Positions 6,484 through 7,289 of a stretch of DNA of 7,289 nucleotides are shown one piece after another. The stretch is from NCBI GenBank assembly GCA_009923375.1, contig RFTO01000054.1, positions 1 to 7,289 of the forward strand, read 5' to 3'. Within the stretch, counting starts at the first letter, position 1, and each line of letters starts with the position of its first letter. The notes under the pieces are model-generated. The model had not been told where the DNA came from and did no database searches. It saw nothing but the letters and a program-made list of their open reading frames with translations. This DNA comes from Actinomycetota bacterium. GTDB lineage: Bacteria; Actinomycetota; Actinomycetes; S36-B12; UBA5976. The translations under genes and the position numbers were made by a program.

Positions 6484-6495
6484 TGAATCATCAAC
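6482..6495 (+). promoter_or_regulatory. Inverted repeat, possible operator
   Basis: GTTGA-ATCA-TCAAC is a perfect 5+5 dyad with a 4-base spacer. It overlaps the end of the candidate -10 box and the expected transcription start, the place for a repressor site. The AT-rich TTGA/TCAA arms resemble sites of MarR-type dimeric repressors that control oxidoreductases. No such regulator gene is in the window. A chance dyad cannot be excluded. Confidence 0.35.
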
Positions 6496-6562
6496 TAAAT
6501 AGCAGGCTCGCTAGGTTTCGTGCCAACGAGCCGCTGCCCGCCGCTTACGTCGTCCCGTTTTC

Positions 6563-6569
6563 AAAGGAG
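6563..6569 (+). promoter_or_regulatory. Strong ribosome binding site of the FMN reductase gene
   Basis: AAAGGAG six bases before the ATG at 6576, the best Shine-Dalgarno sequence in the window. It sets the start here although the frame is open upstream to an ATG at 6447; the extra 43 residues have no family resemblance. Confidence 0.85.
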
Positions 6570-6575
6570 CACCAC

Positions 6576-7148
6576 ATGTCCAATCTCCGCCTGGCCATCG
6601 TCATCGGCAGCACCCGCGAAGGTCGTTTCGGCGACAAGATCACCCACTGGTTCGCCGACCAGGCGCGCAGTCACAGCGGATTCGACATCGACGTCATCGA
6701 CCTCGCGGACCTTCCGTTGGTGGCCGAGGGCCCCCAGCGCGGCCCGCTGCCTGCAGAGTTCAAGGAATACGCCGAGCGCATCGGTGCCGCTGACGCATTC
6801 GTGTTCTCAACCCCCGAGTACAACCACGGCTACCCTGCATCATTGAAGTCAGCTCTGGACCTCTTGGGTCAGCAGTGGTGGGGCAAGCCCTGCACGTTCC
6901 TGGGTTACGGCGGAATCTCCGGCGGGATTCGTGCCATTGAGCAACTGCGACCGGTTGTCGGCGAGCTACACATGGCAGACATTCGTGAGGCGTTCATTGC
7001 GCCCTTTGGCCCGTGGGGCTTCTTCGATAAGGAGACCGGCGAGGTGACCGATCCTGATGCTGAAGCAACTGTGGCCGCGGTTCTCAACCGTTTGCAGTGG
7101 TGGGCGCTGGCGCTGTCGGACGCACGCAAGGCGCGCCCCTTCGCGTAG
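6576..7148 (+). CDS. NADPH-dependent FMN reductase (flavodoxin-like oxidoreductase)
   Basis: 190 residues of the FMN_red family (azoreductase, chromate reductase and quinone reductase-like enzymes), soluble, with FMN as cofactor and NAD(P)H as donor. The first strand ends in the phosphate loop GSTREGR (11-17), and the FMN isoalloxazine-binding motif STPEYNHGYPASLKSALD is at 78-95. YGGISGGIRAIEQLR (111-125) and the tail WWALALSDARKARPF (175-189) are common in actinobacterial members. The natural acceptor is not predictable; quinones are an obvious possibility given the setting, but this is inference. A candidate promoter with an overlapping dyad lies upstream, so it may be controlled apart from the men genes on either side. 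menD starts 51 bases downstream. Confidence 0.92.
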   Translation: MSNLRLAIVIGSTREGRFGDKITHWFADQARSHSGFDIDVIDLADLPLVAEGPQRGPLPAEFKEYAERIGAADAFVFSTPEYNHGYPASLKSALDLLGQQWWGKPCTFLGYGGISGGIRAIEQLRPVVGELHMADIREAFIAPFGPWGFFDKETGEVTDPDAEATVAAVLNRLQWWALALSDARKARPFA

Positions 7149-7199
7149 GGCAGCCGATCGGCGGGGAAGGTCAACACGTCATAAGGCAGGCTTGAGCCC

Positions 7200-7289
7200 A
7201 TGAGTGAGGTCCGTGGCAGTGTCGCGAATGCGCATGCGTTCGTGCAGCGGCTGATTGACCTCGGGTTAAAACACGCCGTCCTGTCGCCC
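7200..7289 (+). CDS. menD: MenD (SEPHCHC synthase), N-terminal 30 codons
   Basis: An ATG at 7200 opens a frame to the window end. The 30 residues finish in LGLKHAVLSP, which matches the N-terminal hallmark of MenD (usually HAVLSPGSR), the strand leading to the thiamine diphosphate domain. MenD is the ThDP-dependent enzyme that adds 2-oxoglutarate to isochorismate, first in the committed menaquinone branch. AAGGCAGG ends nine bases before the ATG and can serve as ribosome binding site. The identity rests on a short segment plus the men neighbourhood. No catalytic residue is in view. Confidence 0.85.
   Translation, partial: MSEVRGSVANAHAFVQRLIDLGLKHAVLSP

Noticed and set aside
6447..6575. A 43-residue N-terminal extension of the FMN reductase
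   Set aside because: The strong AAAGGAG and the family start at MSNLRLAIVIGS show that this stretch is upstream regulatory DNA.
7153..7162. GCCGATCGGC palindrome between the FMN reductase gene and menD
   Set aside because: Perfect but only 10 bp with no usable loop; no T-run. Likely chance in GC-rich sequence.

Overview
The window looks like chromosomal DNA of a GC-rich actinobacterium. The GC content (roughly 60% by eye), the use of GTG starts and the linkage of cytochrome c maturation genes to menaquinone genes all fit Actinomycetota, and the same two gene sets lie near each other in mycobacteria. The lineage cannot be fixed further from sequence alone. I see no phage, transposon, CRISPR or RNA gene. 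The core is housekeeping respiratory metabolism, and the unusual parts are small accessory genes around it.

Layout. Bases 1-1429 run on the + strand: the 3' end of ccsB (haem delivery for c-type cytochromes), a small two-helix membrane protein of the PLDc_N type, and a 145-residue protein that resembles domain 3 of eRF1/Dom34 (baeRF-like). Bases 1445-3825 run on the - strand and read menE, menA, then a short gene overlapping the menA end whose product resembles the C-terminal domain of actinobacterial DnaX (tau). The + and - blocks converge at about 1430-1444. From 3917 the + strand reads menB, menC, a DinB-fold protein, an NADPH-dependent FMN reductase, and the first 30 codons of menD, which runs off the end. 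menE and menB diverge from a 91-bp intergenic region. No gene-free stretch exceeds 165 bp.

How the genes work together. MenD, MenC, MenE, MenB and MenA are the o-succinylbenzoate branch of menaquinone synthesis: MenD makes SEPHCHC, MenC makes o-succinylbenzoate (OSB), MenE makes OSB-CoA, MenB closes the naphthoate ring and MenA prenylates DHNA in the membrane. MenF, MenH, the DHNA-CoA thioesterase and the final methyltransferase are not in the window. CcsB serves the cytochromes that menaquinol ultimately feeds, so the window is a respiratory-chain assembly region.

Points of interest: a MenB of the bicarbonate-dependent (Gly) class in an apparent actinobacterium, with an active-site loop of intermediate length; a free-standing DnaX-tail-like protein coupled to menA; an eRF1-domain-3-like protein; a dyad overlapping a likely promoter before the FMN reductase; and a DinB/flavoreductase pair placed between menC and menD. 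No clearly new multi-gene system is evident.
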